NCBI RefSeq assembly: GCF_005405265.1
Contig: NZ_BJDS01000002.1
Location: 179,189-243,188, forward strand
From: Enterococcus songbeiensis
GTDB lineage: Bacteria > Bacillota > Bacilli > Lactobacillales > Enterococcaceae
Length of the DNA: 64,000 bases
Reading direction: 5' to 3'
The notes under the pieces were generated by a model. It searched no databases. It was not told the DNA's origin and saw only the letters and a program-made list of their open reading frames with translations. The position numbers were made by a program, and so were the translations under genes. Shown one piece after another: positions 8,357-16,293 of the stretch (positions are counted from its first letter, which is position 1; the number at the start of each line of letters is the position of its first letter).

Positions 8357-9859
8357 ATGTTGTACGAAGAATTAATAATGGATTCAACCACATTATTAAA
8401 ATATCAATTATATAAAAAACTGATGTCGGTGGGGCAGACAAGCTATCCCGTATCGCAAATTGCCACGGAGATGAACTTGAATTACCAACAAACAGTGATC
8501 GACTTGACAGAAATCGATGCAGAATTGAGTGAGCTGGATCCTCACTATCAGTCGATTTTTGTGGGTGCCGGAAAAGTGAATTGTTTGAATCTATCCTTCA
8601 CCATCGATAAGTACCGCTATCATTTATTAAAAAGCTCGATTCCGTTTCAATTTGTTCTCTATTTTTTAAACGAAGAAAATCCATCTATCGATGATTTTTG
8701 TGTCCGTTACCACTCCAGTCGGTCAACGGTTTCTCGTAAAATTGACAAATTGAAACGTCATTTAAAAAAATTCAACATCCGCTTCACCTACACCGAAGCA
8801 AGTATGGTAGGCGATGAACGGCTGGTTCGGCTGGCTTTGTTTAATATCGTCTGGCTGGGGGCACGGGGATTAGACTGGCCTTTTGCCATTTCTGAAAAAA
8901 AAGCCGATGCCTTGGTCAAAGATTTCGGCAATTATTTTCCTTTGTCACGTACGTACATGGGACAATTGGAACTGCGCTATTTTGCCGCAATCGTCCTTTC
9001 TCGAATCGAAAAAAAACATTTTGTTAAGTATGACAAAGCCTATAATTTTTTGATGTTGAACAATCCTTATTATGATTTCAAAAAATTCAAAGAGCATTTT
9101 GGGGATTCCTTGGCACCGCGTCAAGTCAAAGCAGAGACCAGCTATATCTATTTTCTCGCTCACTTTATGCCATTTTATACCCGCGAAGATGATCCGACTT
9201 TGCAGCAGACAATCCAGGATTTTTCCACAAGAGAAAACCCGATTTATCCGTTAGTCACTGCTTTCATTGCTTTTGCAAAAGAGAATTTTTTCAACGAACG
9301 GCCACAGATTTTAGATCAGCCGATTATTTTGGGCAACTTGATAAACATTACGTTTGCTTTTTACATTTTTAAACAACCCTTCCCAATCATCCAACGTCTA
9401 GTGGTTGCCCCACGGAAAAAAGATGGCACGATTCGGGAGATTGAACAAAAAATCTCTGCCTTTTTTACGGACTACAAAGCGACAAATGAAAACGCAGAAA
9501 CCGGCTATATCACCGAACAAACACAAGAACTGATGACCAAAGCTTTCAAAGATGTCTTGCTTCCTTTCTATGATCGGGCAAAACACACGAAAAAAGTCAA
9601 AGTAGGTATTGCGCTAGAACACAACTACTTGCTGGTCAAAGGATTGTATCAATTTTTGGAGGACCTGCATTTTGTTGACGTCGAACGCTATGATCGGCAG
9701 CAAAAATCCGCCTATGATCTTGTTATCAGCTCTTCCTTGCTATTAAAAGACAGTTATCCAGACATCAACATTTTCTTATGGGATTATTCAGGAGAAGACG
9801 AACAATTTATTATTTTGTATAAAACACTTCGTAATCTAAGCTCTGCAATCAATCATTAA
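8357..9859 (+). CDS. Mga-family helix-turn-helix transcriptional regulator
   Basis: A 500-residue protein with the architecture of Mga/AtxA-type regulators: an N-terminal wHTH (about 10-65), a second HTH with SIDDFCVRYHSSRSTVSRKIDKLKRHL (about 110-140), a long helical PRD-like middle, and a C-terminal domain (about 415-495, KKVKVGIALEHNYLLVKGLYQFLEDL) resembling EIIB. These proteins respond to sugar-PTS phosphorylation in streptococci; no PTS gene is adjacent here, so its target is unknown. ATG at 8357 was chosen because AGGAGG lies 7 nt upstream; an ATG seven codons in is a poorer fit. The metallopeptidase gene follows after 14 bp, probably co-transcribed. Confidence 0.82.
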   Translation: MLYEELIMDSTTLLKYQLYKKLMSVGQTSYPVSQIATEMNLNYQQTVIDLTEIDAELSELDPHYQSIFVGAGKVNCLNLSFTIDKYRYHLLKSSIPFQFVLYFLNEENPSIDDFCVRYHSSRSTVSRKIDKLKRHLKKFNIRFTYTEASMVGDERLVRLALFNIVWLGARGLDWPFAISEKKADALVKDFGNYFPLSRTYMGQLELRYFAAIVLSRIEKKHFVKYDKAYNFLMLNNPYYDFKKFKEHFGDSLAPRQVKAETSYIYFLAHFMPFYTREDDPTLQQTIQDFSTRENPIYPLVTAFIAFAKENFFNERPQILDQPIILGNLINITFAFYIFKQPFPIIQRLVVAPRKKDGTIREIEQKISAFFTDYKATNENAETGYITEQTQELMTKAFKDVLLPFYDRAKHTKKVKVGIALEHNYLLVKGLYQFLEDLHFVDVERYDRQQKSAYDLVISSSLLLKDSYPDINIFLWDYSGEDEQFIILYKTLRNLSSAINH

Positions 9860-9873
9860 AAGGATGTGATGAC

Positions 9874-10761
9874 ATGCGTTGGAAAGGCGATCGCCGCAGC
9901 TCAAACGTTGAAGACCGCCGCAGTTCCTCGCCAGTTTCAGGAAAGCTTCTTGGCGGTGGAGGTATTGGAATGTTGCTTCTAGTCATCTTCTCGCTGCTTT
10001 TTTCCGGCGGCAACGTTGACCTCGGTTCTATTCTCGAAGGTGAAGGTGCCGGTGGAAATTACGACACGACGATTGTTCAGCAAGCCAATCCTGCCGCTGA
10101 TTCGGAAACCTCTGAATTTACTTCCGTTGTTTTTGCTCACTTGGAAGATTACTGGACCGCTGCTTTTTCAGAAAGTGGGCGTTCCTATACGAACCCAACC
10201 CTTGTCTTATATTCCGGCAGTGTTCGCTCAGCTTGTGGACAAGCCAGCTCAGCCATCGGTCCCTTTTATTGTCCCGGCGATCAAAAAGTTTATTTGGATT
10301 TAAGTTTTGCAGATGAATTAGCCAATCAATTCGGAGCCTCCGGTGATTTCGCCATGGCTTATGTCATTGCCCATGAAGTCGGACACCATGTCCAGTATGA
10401 GTTAGGAATCACACAGCAAATCGAAAAATTGCGCCAGCAACTTTCTGAAACGGAATTCAATAAATACAGTGTCCGTCAAGAATTGCAAGCCGATTATTTT
10501 GCCGGTTCTTTTGCTAAATATCTTGCTGGAGAAACCTATAACGGGCAACCGATTTTAGAAGTAGGGGATATCGAAGAAGCGATGTATGCTGCCAACCAAA
10601 TTGGAGATGATACCTTGCAAAAACAAGCACAGGGCTATGTTGTGCCGGATAGTTTTACCCACGGAACATCTGCTCAACGGGTTGCTTGGTTTGAACGGGG
10701 TTATCAGTACGGTGATTTTGAACACGGCGACACCTTCTCTGCCGCCAATCTGAATCTTTAG
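9874..10761 (+). CDS. ypfJ: YpfJ-type neutral zinc metallopeptidase
   Basis: A 295-residue protein with a basic, serine-rich cytoplasmic start (MRWKGDRRSSNVEDRRSS), one membrane segment (about 28-48, GGGGIGMLLLVIFSLLF) and an extracytoplasmic peptidase domain. The zinc site HEVGHH is visible about residue 167, with SACGQASSAIGPFYCPGD upstream and RQELQADYFAGSFAKY downstream (third ligand glutamate region), all typical of the neutral zinc metallopeptidase family (PF04228). Family function is poorly known. It follows the Mga-type regulator closely and could be that regulator's operon partner. The first hairpin at 10884 would terminate its transcript. Confidence 0.88.
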   Translation: MRWKGDRRSSNVEDRRSSSPVSGKLLGGGGIGMLLLVIFSLLFSGGNVDLGSILEGEGAGGNYDTTIVQQANPAADSETSEFTSVVFAHLEDYWTAAFSESGRSYTNPTLVLYSGSVRSACGQASSAIGPFYCPGDQKVYLDLSFADELANQFGASGDFAMAYVIAHEVGHHVQYELGITQQIEKLRQQLSETEFNKYSVRQELQADYFAGSFAKYLAGETYNGQPILEVGDIEEAMYAANQIGDDTLQKQAQGYVVPDSFTHGTSAQRVAWFERGYQYGDFEHGDTFSAANLNL

Positions 10762-10798
10762 ATTTCTAAACTAATCTTAACAACTTTCCAAGACTTTC

Positions 10799-10916
10799 GT
10801 CACAATTTATTCACATTTATTCCTTACTATATAAGCATACCAACAAACAACCCTAACTAACACTTTTTCATTTTTAACTCCTTCCCGCCAGCTACCCACT
10901 GGCGGGTATTTTTTTT
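10799..10916 (+). ncRNA. Small RNA-like transcription unit, copy 1 (direct repeat, promoter, leader, terminator)
   Basis: Not a recognised RNA family. In order: a direct repeat GTCACA-N5-TTCACA (10799-10815), 14 bp, a -10-like TATAAG (10830-10835), a C-rich leader with ACAACCCTAAC and AACTCCTTCCC, and the terminator CCCGCCAG / CTGGCGGG with eight Ts (10884-10916). Predicted transcript about 75 nt, roughly 10842-10916. Copy 2 starts 154 bp downstream. The -35 region is poor and overlaps the second half of the direct repeat, the layout of promoters activated by OmpR/PhoB-type response regulators. CTCCTT could pair with ribosome-binding sites. No ORF fits inside. Transcription is inferred. Confidence 0.55.
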
Positions 10917-10952
10917 GATTAAAAACAAATTTTTATTTTTTGAAACATTTTC

Positions 10953-11072
10953 GTCACGATTTGTTCACATCTTTTGGTTAATCTATACTCATCCCAATAA
11001 ACAACCCTAACAAAACACTTTTTCATTTTTTACTCCCTTTCCCGTCAGCTACCCACTGACGGGTATTTTTTT
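10953..11072 (+). ncRNA. Small RNA-like transcription unit, copy 2
   Basis: Same plan as copy 1: GTCACG-N5-TTCACA (10953-10969), 14 bp, TATACT (10984-10989), a leader with AAACAACCCTAAC and ACACTTTTTCATTTTT, then ACTCCCTTT and the terminator CCCGTCAG / CTGACGGG plus seven Ts (11041-11072). Compared with copy 1, one stem pair changes from C-G to T-A on both sides while the loop is unchanged, a compensatory change that supports selection on RNA structure. The end of the unit overlaps the 3' end of the convergent ABC transporter gene. Confidence 0.55.
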
Positions 11073-12698
11073 GTGGGTTGCTTCATCGGTAGTTATCATT
11101 TGCAAGTGAGCATCCCGTAACTCTACTACATAATCAAATGACTGAATAAATTGTTCATTTTCTGAATGCGTGACGACAATGACGATTTTATTCTTTATTC
11201 CACTAATAATTTTGGAGATTAAATTTTCATTCTCCAAATCCAATCCAGATGTGGGTTCGTCAAAAATAAACACATCTGCATCGGTATAAATCCCTCTAGC
11301 AATATCTAGCCTGCGTTCCTCCCCACCACTCAGTTTATTTTCCATATCGAGCTTATAGGTCTCTTTGTCTTCGCTATACTTTTGAAGATTTGTTTTTTTC
11401 ATTGCTTCTTTAAATTGTCCATCATCCAAATTTTGAAAGAGCGCAACATTCTCTTGGATACTTCCTTCAAAAATTGCTGTTTTTTGTGGAATATACGCTA
11501 TCTGTCCAAAAACTGTTGCTTGCTTGATTGAAGCAATGTTTCTATTATTGACGAAAACACTGCCGCTTTTTGGTTTTCTTATGCCCATGATTATTTCCAG
11601 TAATGTGCTTTTCCCTGTTCCACTGCGTCCTTTTATTGCATAGGTCTTTCCTTTTTCAAAGGTAAAACTTATATCCTTAATGATAGGCACCTTATTGTAA
11701 TCAAACGTTATGTTATCAAGTAAAATCGTTTCTATTCCTGTAACTTCATAGTCCCTATCCTGCTGCTGTTGCTCCTCTTTCAATAAACTCAGTATTCTAT
11801 CTGCAATCGGTTTACTGGAAGTAATTTCCGTGTAACAATTGGAAAAAGCCTGAATCGGTCCGGCGATTGTTCCCATTAGCGTAGTCATCGCAATCAGTTC
11901 TGGTAAAGTTGCTCGATTATTTAATACAAAAAAACCACCGACGATCCAAGTTCCTGAATAGACGATATTTCCAAGACCATAGATGATGGTGAAGGTCTTT
12001 CCCTGAGATGCTTCAAAATCAACAGCGGCATCTTTGACTTTCCCACTGGTAATTTGTAGTTTATGTTTAAAACGAAAGGCAGCATTACTTATTTTCAGAT
12101 AAGCTAAATTTTTTGAGAATTCCTCATACCTTGCTAAATACGTATTCTTATTGTCTTGCCAAAAAGAACGTTTCCCTTTTAAAACATGTTTGCTTAGTAG
12201 TGGACTGAAAAATGGTACAAAGGCTAAAAGAATCATGACGCTTGCTAAAGGACCGTTTACAATAAAAGAAGAAATAAATGCAATGATGAACACGCCAATT
12301 ACCTGTACTGAAAACACTATCTGTCTAAGATAATTTGTCTCCAAAATCTGTAAATCATTTGTCATATGAGCGATTCTTGAAGAAGAAGGTTCTTTCATGC
12401 TCTTCAGAATGTCTTCATCTAAATAACGGGTAGTCAGATCATTTCTTAAAGCATCCATAATTGTTTGGACTAATTTAGTGGATGTTAGTCGGGGCAAATA
12501 ATCTGAAATAACTTCTACTATAAAATAAACAATAGCCAGCAAAGAGATTTTTATAAAATGATTGAGGTCCCCTTTCGTTGCTGCTTCAGATAAAAACTGA
12601 TAGACAAAAGCAATACATACTGTCATAAAAGCAGCAAATATGGCAGAACAAAAATATGTGACCGACAATAATTTATATTGCTTAAAATATTTTTCCAA
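11049..12698 (-). CDS. ABC exporter, fused membrane and ATPase domains
   Basis: A 549-residue half-transporter: six membrane helices (about 1-300) followed by an ATPase with Walker A GRSGTGKST (about 357-365), signature LSGGEERR, Walker B VFIFDEPTSGLDLEN and THSENE. Start is TTG at 12698, with AAAGGAGG seven bases upstream; longer frames to 12734 read through that site. Probably homodimeric; substrate unknown (peptides and drugs are typical). More AT-rich than flanking genes. The last codons (IPVSG) are read from the terminator hairpin of the convergent small-RNA unit, suggesting the native 3' end was replaced on insertion. Controlled by the palindrome-containing promoter upstream. Confidence 0.85.
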   Translation of the reverse strand: MEKYFKQYKLLSVTYFCSAIFAAFMTVCIAFVYQFLSEAATKGDLNHFIKISLLAIVYFIVEVISDYLPRLTSTKLVQTIMDALRNDLTTRYLDEDILKSMKEPSSSRIAHMTNDLQILETNYLRQIVFSVQVIGVFIIAFISSFIVNGPLASVMILLAFVPFFSPLLSKHVLKGKRSFWQDNKNTYLARYEEFSKNLAYLKISNAAFRFKHKLQITSGKVKDAAVDFEASQGKTFTIIYGLGNIVYSGTWIVGGFFVLNNRATLPELIAMTTLMGTIAGPIQAFSNCYTEITSSKPIADRILSLLKEEQQQQDRDYEVTGIETILLDNITFDYNKVPIIKDISFTFEKGKTYAIKGRSGTGKSTLLEIIMGIRKPKSGSVFVNNRNIASIKQATVFGQIAYIPQKTAIFEGSIQENVALFQNLDDGQFKEAMKKTNLQKYSEDKETYKLDMENKLSGGEERRLDIARGIYTDADVFIFDEPTSGLDLENENLISKIISGIKNKIVIVVTHSENEQFIQSFDYVVELRDAHLQMITTDEATHKKIPVSG

Positions 12699-12764
12699 TA
12701 AAATTCCTCCTTTCCAAAAAATACCTTCAAACAACTTAGATACTTATTTTTCCGTATAATTATT

Positions 12765-12810
12765 CAAATGAACATGGTCTCATTATATGTTCATTTGCAT
12801 TCGGTTTCAA
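12765..12810 (-). promoter_or_regulatory. Promoter and palindromic operator of the ABC exporter
   Basis: Reading on the minus strand: TTGAAA (12805-12810), 17-bp spacer, TATAAT (12782-12787). A perfect inverted repeat CAAATGAACAT / ATGTTCATTTG (arms 12765-12775 and 12787-12797, 11 bp apart, arm centres two helical turns apart) straddles the -10. Such a site should bind a dimeric repressor that releases the exporter on induction. Which regulator binds is unknown; the XRE protein encoded at 13842 is the nearest candidate. Confidence 0.75.
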
Positions 12811-12950
12811 TCTTTTTAACCATCATTTTTTCTTATGATTTCTAGCTTAAAATCCACGGATTTTTACTAATTATTGATTAAAAATCAGTTTCCTATTCCT
12901 TTTACCGTTTGTTCCATATGCTAAAATAAGAGAGAGAGGAGTTGCAGGAT

Positions 12951-13517
12951 TTGATTATTCGAAATTATCTGACTAGTGATGAAAAAGAATGGATAAAATG
13001 TCGTTTGCTAGCATTTTTTGATACTAGTTATGCCACAGATATCCGATGGGAAAAAGAACAGTATAAGGAAGCTGTTGAACTGGTGGCTGAAGAAGATGGG
13101 CAGCTTGTAGGCTTTTTGGATATCGAATTGCACTCTGCCTTACAAACAAATAAAAACCAAGCGGGTGGCGTTATTTGGCATATGGGCGTTCTTCCAGAAT
13201 TCCGCCAAAGAAAAATTGCGCAACAATTGTGGTATACCGCTCGACAACTTATGCTGGAACAGGATATTCATTACTGTGAATTATGGACTCAGGAAGATCT
13301 TGCCGCGAATGCGTTTTATCGCAAGCAAAAATTTCAACTATTACCAGAATCTACCTATCTGCGATGCAGCTTAAAACCAAATACTTATTCCCTTCCATTA
13401 ACTGAAACGTTTAATCCAACCTACTATGTGGAGAATTATCTTTTTCAAGCACCGTTGACCGATAAACAAGCATTGCTTCCAATTTGTGAATCCATACAGG
13501 AAGTTTATTACCCATAG
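12951..13517 (+). CDS. GNAT-family N-acetyltransferase
   Basis: A 188-residue protein with a GNAT core: beta strands around LVAEEDGQLVGFLDIEL, the acetyl-CoA loop region VIWHMGVLPEFRQRKIAQQLWYTARQLM (motif A, R/Q-x-x-K/G-x-A/G), and LWTQEDLAANAFYRKQKF (motif B). Start is TTG at 12951 with GAGGAG nine bases upstream; another TTG at 12942 is too close to that site. Substrate unknown. It diverges from the ABC exporter and shares the AT-rich accessory patch; co-occurrence with an exporter could mean toxin or antibiotic self-protection, but that is speculation. Confidence 0.8.
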   Translation: MIIRNYLTSDEKEWIKCRLLAFFDTSYATDIRWEKEQYKEAVELVAEEDGQLVGFLDIELHSALQTNKNQAGGVIWHMGVLPEFRQRKIAQQLWYTARQLMLEQDIHYCELWTQEDLAANAFYRKQKFQLLPESTYLRCSLKPNTYSLPLTETFNPTYYVENYLFQAPLTDKQALLPICESIQEVYYP

Positions 13518-13841
13518 TAGAATAAAAAAACCTTGTTATATACTCCGCAATAAGCTTTGGTGAAATATTCTTTTGTCTTTGAGTTTGTATGTATTTCTTT
13601 GTAATCAATTTCATTTGCCAAAGGAGTTTCAACAAAATTCAGCAATCCGTAGAACTGACAAATATCAACCTATATCTTCAGTTAGCAAGAGTCTTTACCT
13701 ATGATAAAATATGGTGGAGCAACAAAAGGATTCAGATGATTACTCCGCATACTTCAACAGATTTTCTTCTATGTAAAATACTTTTGACAGACAAAAAGAG
13801 TACTCTCAGCTATCCTTGCTATCAAAGGTGGTGATAATAAT
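13518..13841 (+). other. 324-bp gene-free stretch with a promoter for the XRE gene
   Basis: No convincing coding sequence. A promoter-like TTAGCA-N17-TAAAAT lies at 13682-13710, giving a leader of about 125 nt before the XRE gene. A frame of 21 codons beginning at 13711 (MVEQQKDSDDY...) has no ribosome-binding site and is probably chance. AT-rich throughout; nothing else recognised. Confidence 0.5.
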
Positions 13842-14231
13842 ATGAATATCAGTCAACGAATTAAAAACTGTCGGATTGAGCGACAATTGACCCAAGAAGA
13901 AGTAGCCGAAAAGCTTTTTGTCTCTAGGCAGACGATTTCTAATTGGGAAACAGGAAAAACCAGTCCAGACATCGAAAGTTTAATTTCCTTAAGCAATTTA
14001 TATGAGATTTCGTTAGATCAGTTAATCAAAGAAGACCCCAAATTTCAAAAGCGAATAAAAATAAAATCCCACTATGACTCATTCATAATGGGATTTGGAG
14101 CAATACTTGTTTTCATTGGCTTTTTTGGTCCTGATAGCTTGTCACTGCTTAATTTCATTTTAGGCTTCTTTTTTATCTTATCTAGTGAATATAGCGCAAA
14201 ATATCTTGAAAAATTCTTCTCCTCTAAATAA
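13842..14231 (+). CDS. XRE-family regulator with a C-terminal membrane anchor
   Basis: A 129-residue protein. Residues 1-65 are a Cro/C1-type HTH (RIKNCRIERQLTQEEVAEKLFVSRQTISNWETGKTSPDIESLISLSNLY, with the following LDQLIKED cap). Residues about 78-115 form two hydrophobic segments (FIMGFGAILVFIGFFG and LLNFILGFFFIL), so the DNA-binding domain is probably tethered to the membrane. Similar small regulators often sit beside ABC exporters and respond to membrane stress. GGTGGTGAT precedes the ATG. It converges on ddl with only 20 bp between. Confidence 0.82.
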   Translation: MNISQRIKNCRIERQLTQEEVAEKLFVSRQTISNWETGKTSPDIESLISLSNLYEISLDQLIKEDPKFQKRIKIKSHYDSFIMGFGAILVFIGFFGPDSLSLLNFILGFFFILSSEYSAKYLEKFFSSK

Positions 14232-14251
14232 TGCTGCTATATTTTTATCGG

Positions 14252-15274
14252 CTAATTTCTTCCAACCCCCTCCAACGACAGCTGCAGGATTTTCTCGCAT
14301 AGCTCTTGATAAGAAATTCCAGCAGCTTGAGCCTCTTGGGGAAGCAAACTGTGTGGAGTCATGCCCGGCAATGAATTGGCTTCGATCACATACACTTCAT
14401 TTTCACGACTCAACATGAAATCCACCCGTGAATAAACAGAAAGTCCCAGCAGCTGATGTACTTGCCATGCACAAGCCTGCATTTTTTCTGTCAACTCCGG
14501 TGATAAAACGGCTGGTGTAATTTCTTCAGTCATGCCTTGTTGGTATTTATTTTTATAGTCATAAAATCCTTCTTTGGGAATCAACTCGATAATCGGTAAA
14601 ACTTGTTCCCCTAAAATGCCTACGGAAAATTCTCTGCCTTCAATTTTTTCTTCCACTAAAACCGTTTCTGAATACTGAAAAGCCGCCGCCAAAGAATCCG
14701 CCAGATCCGTCTGATTCTCTACGATTTCAACACCGATACTTGAACCATTATCATTGGGTTTGACAACCACCGGTCCATCGATTGTAACCGGACTGTCTTT
14801 CGTAAGTATTTGCCAAGGAGCAGTTTTGATGCCATGATACGTTAGCAATTCTTTTGAAATCTTTTTATCCATTGCCAGTAGGCTGCTTTTGTAACCGGAG
14901 CCAGTATACGCAATCGAATACATATCGAATAACGCTTGAAGCTGTCCATTTTCTCCAATTCCTCCATGCAGTGCCAGGAAAACAAGATCACTGGTTTTAC
15001 AAATAGAAATCACATTAGGTCCTACCAAATCAGCTTGTATTTTTTTCATTTCAGCTACATCTGGCGCTTTTTCATCGATTGTATGCGTATATTTTTCCAT
15101 ACGATGTTGCGCAAAGGCTTCGGCAAAGGTTTTACAATCTGCTGCTCCCTCGTACACATCCAGCAAAACTACTTGATGACCGTTTGCCATCAATGCATTC
15201 GCAATCTGACTTCCAGAAGAAAGAGAAACTTCCCGTTCATCACTTAATCCGCCAGCCAATACAACTATATTCAT
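14252..15274 (-). CDS. D-alanine--D-alanine ligase family protein (divergent Ddl paralogue)
   Basis: A 340-residue ATP-grasp ligase: N-terminal GGLSDEREVSLSSG with the substrate glutamates (13-15), LHGGIGENGQLQ (103-113), ATP-grasp block VVVKPNDNGSSIG (169-181), the omega loop GFYDYKNKY (236-244) and the metal site VIEANSLPGMTPHS. Tyr-238 is the residue that marks D-Ala-D-Ala synthesis; VanC-type D-Ser ligases have Phe and VanA/B-type D-Lac ligases a different loop. The N-terminus is not that of the usual enterococcal Ddl (MKIILLYGGRSEEHDVS) as I remember it, but resembles Clostridia-type enzymes, so this may be a second ligase. Monocistronic, opposite XRE. Confidence 0.85.
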   Translation of the reverse strand: MNIVVLAGGLSDEREVSLSSGSQIANALMANGHQVVLLDVYEGAADCKTFAEAFAQHRMEKYTHTIDEKAPDVAEMKKIQADLVGPNVISICKTSDLVFLALHGGIGENGQLQALFDMYSIAYTGSGYKSSLLAMDKKISKELLTYHGIKTAPWQILTKDSPVTIDGPVVVKPNDNGSSIGVEIVENQTDLADSLAAAFQYSETVLVEEKIEGREFSVGILGEQVLPIIELIPKEGFYDYKNKYQQGMTEEITPAVLSPELTEKMQACAWQVHQLLGLSVYSRVDFMLSRENEVYVIEANSLPGMTPHSLLPQEAQAAGISYQELCEKILQLSLEGVGRN

Positions 15275-15340
15275 TTTATTTCCTCATTTCTGTTTTTCTT
15301 TCACCTATTTTACCACTCTCTTACTGAGAAAATTACCAAC

Positions 15341-15374
15341 AAAAAAATCATCCACGAAATAATTCAGGATGATT
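15341..15374 (-). terminator. Rho-independent terminator after the 122-residue protein gene
   Basis: AATCATCC / GGATGATT stem followed on the minus strand by seven Ts. Confidence 0.75.
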
Positions 15375-15386
15375 TCTACTATTTTT

Positions 15387-15755
15387 TTAACGGGAGATGT
15401 TTTCTCGGTGACCATTTGGAGCAAGAATGCTGATTTTTCGAACGGATTCTAAGGGAACCATCCGAATCTGCTGCTTGTCTTTTTGTAATTTGATCAACAA
15501 ATGTCGCCGATCTTTATTTTTAGCCACCAACCAGCCGGAGATTGTTTCAAATTTTCGTTCAGCATCGGGATTATCCACTTGAAGAACCACCAGACTGTGC
15601 TGACGTGCTGCTTTTTTTATAGCATCCCGCATTTCTACGGAGATTTTTTCTTGTTGCCGATTCTCGGCAGTATCACTTAAAAATGTATCGAGTAAAGTAT
15701 TAGAAGTAAGCGCAACGAATTGACGAATTTTTTTGATTTTCGATTTTTTTTCCAT
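15387..15755 (-). CDS. conserved-looking hypothetical protein, 122 residues
   Basis: Not recognised. Basic N-terminal stretch (MEKKSKIKKIRQF), a helical centre (EKISVEMRDAIKKAARQHS) and a beta-rich C-terminal half (FETISGWLVAKNKDRRHLLIKLQKDKQQIRMVPLESVRKISIL) that looks like a small Sm/SH3-type barrel, as found in YolD-like and other short regulatory proteins. No membrane segment or signal. AAAGGGG precedes the ATG. It is monocistronic with its own terminator; codon use is like its neighbours, so it is probably a real gene. Confidence 0.65.
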   Translation of the reverse strand: MEKKSKIKKIRQFVALTSNTLLDTFLSDTAENRQQEKISVEMRDAIKKAARQHSLVVLQVDNPDAERKFETISGWLVAKNKDRRHLLIKLQKDKQQIRMVPLESVRKISILAPNGHRENISR

Positions 15756-15825
15756 TGCAAACCCCTTTCTGCTTCAAGCAAATCAGCTTTTGTAAAGCCT
15801 ATTCTAAATAATTTTCTGCTAAAAC

Positions 15826-16293
15826 TCAAGCCTTACTGTTTCGCTCAGCTTGCAAAACGGCAAGCCAACTATCCAGACCTTCTTTTAGCAGTTGGTAGGT
15901 TTCTTGAAAATCTCCGGTATACCACGGATCAGGAACGGCCATTGCTTTTTTGTCGGGAACGACACTCAGATATAAATGGATTTTCTTTTCTGTACCTGCG
16001 GGAGCAATTTTCTGTAGATCTCGAAGATTGTTTTGATCCATTCCAATGATAAAATCAAACGTATGAAAATCTGTCTCCGTGATTTGTCGGGCATGCATTT
16101 TCGAAAAATCGATACCGGCTTGCCGCAAAATATTTTGTGTTCCTTCATGGGGCGGATTTCCCGCTTCCCAACTGCTGGTTGCTGCTGAATCAACAAACAG
16201 CTCGATTCCTTTTTCCTGTGCCCGTTGCCGCATCAGTCCTTCTGCCATAGGCGAGCGACAAATATTTCCTAAACAGACAAATAAAACCTTCAC
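15826..16293 (-). CDS. low-molecular-weight protein-tyrosine phosphatase
   Basis: A 155-residue protein, normal for the family. The P-loop CLGNICRS (C7-x5-R13-S) is at the N-terminus and the general acid is in VPDPWYTGDF near residue 121. Start is GTG at 16293 in a GTGA overlap with the stop of the TetR gene, with GGAGGAG just upstream, so translation is coupled. It dephosphorylates phosphotyrosine, often on kinases of capsule or stress pathways; no partner kinase is adjacent. Confidence 0.92.
   Translation of the reverse strand: MKVLFVCLGNICRSPMAEGLMRQRAQEKGIELFVDSAATSSWEAGNPPHEGTQNILRQAGIDFSKMHARQITETDFHTFDFIIGMDQNNLRDLQKIAPAGTEKKIHLYLSVVPDKKAMAVPDPWYTGDFQETYQLLKEGLDSWLAVLQAERNSKA

Noticed and set aside
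13711..13776. 21-codon frame beginning MVEQQKDSDDY
   Set aside because: Plausible composition, but it starts one base after the predicted -10 and has no ribosome-binding site.
13589..13834. 81-codon frame before the XRE gene
   Set aside because: No ribosome-binding site and no protein-like pattern; the region is better read as promoter and leader.
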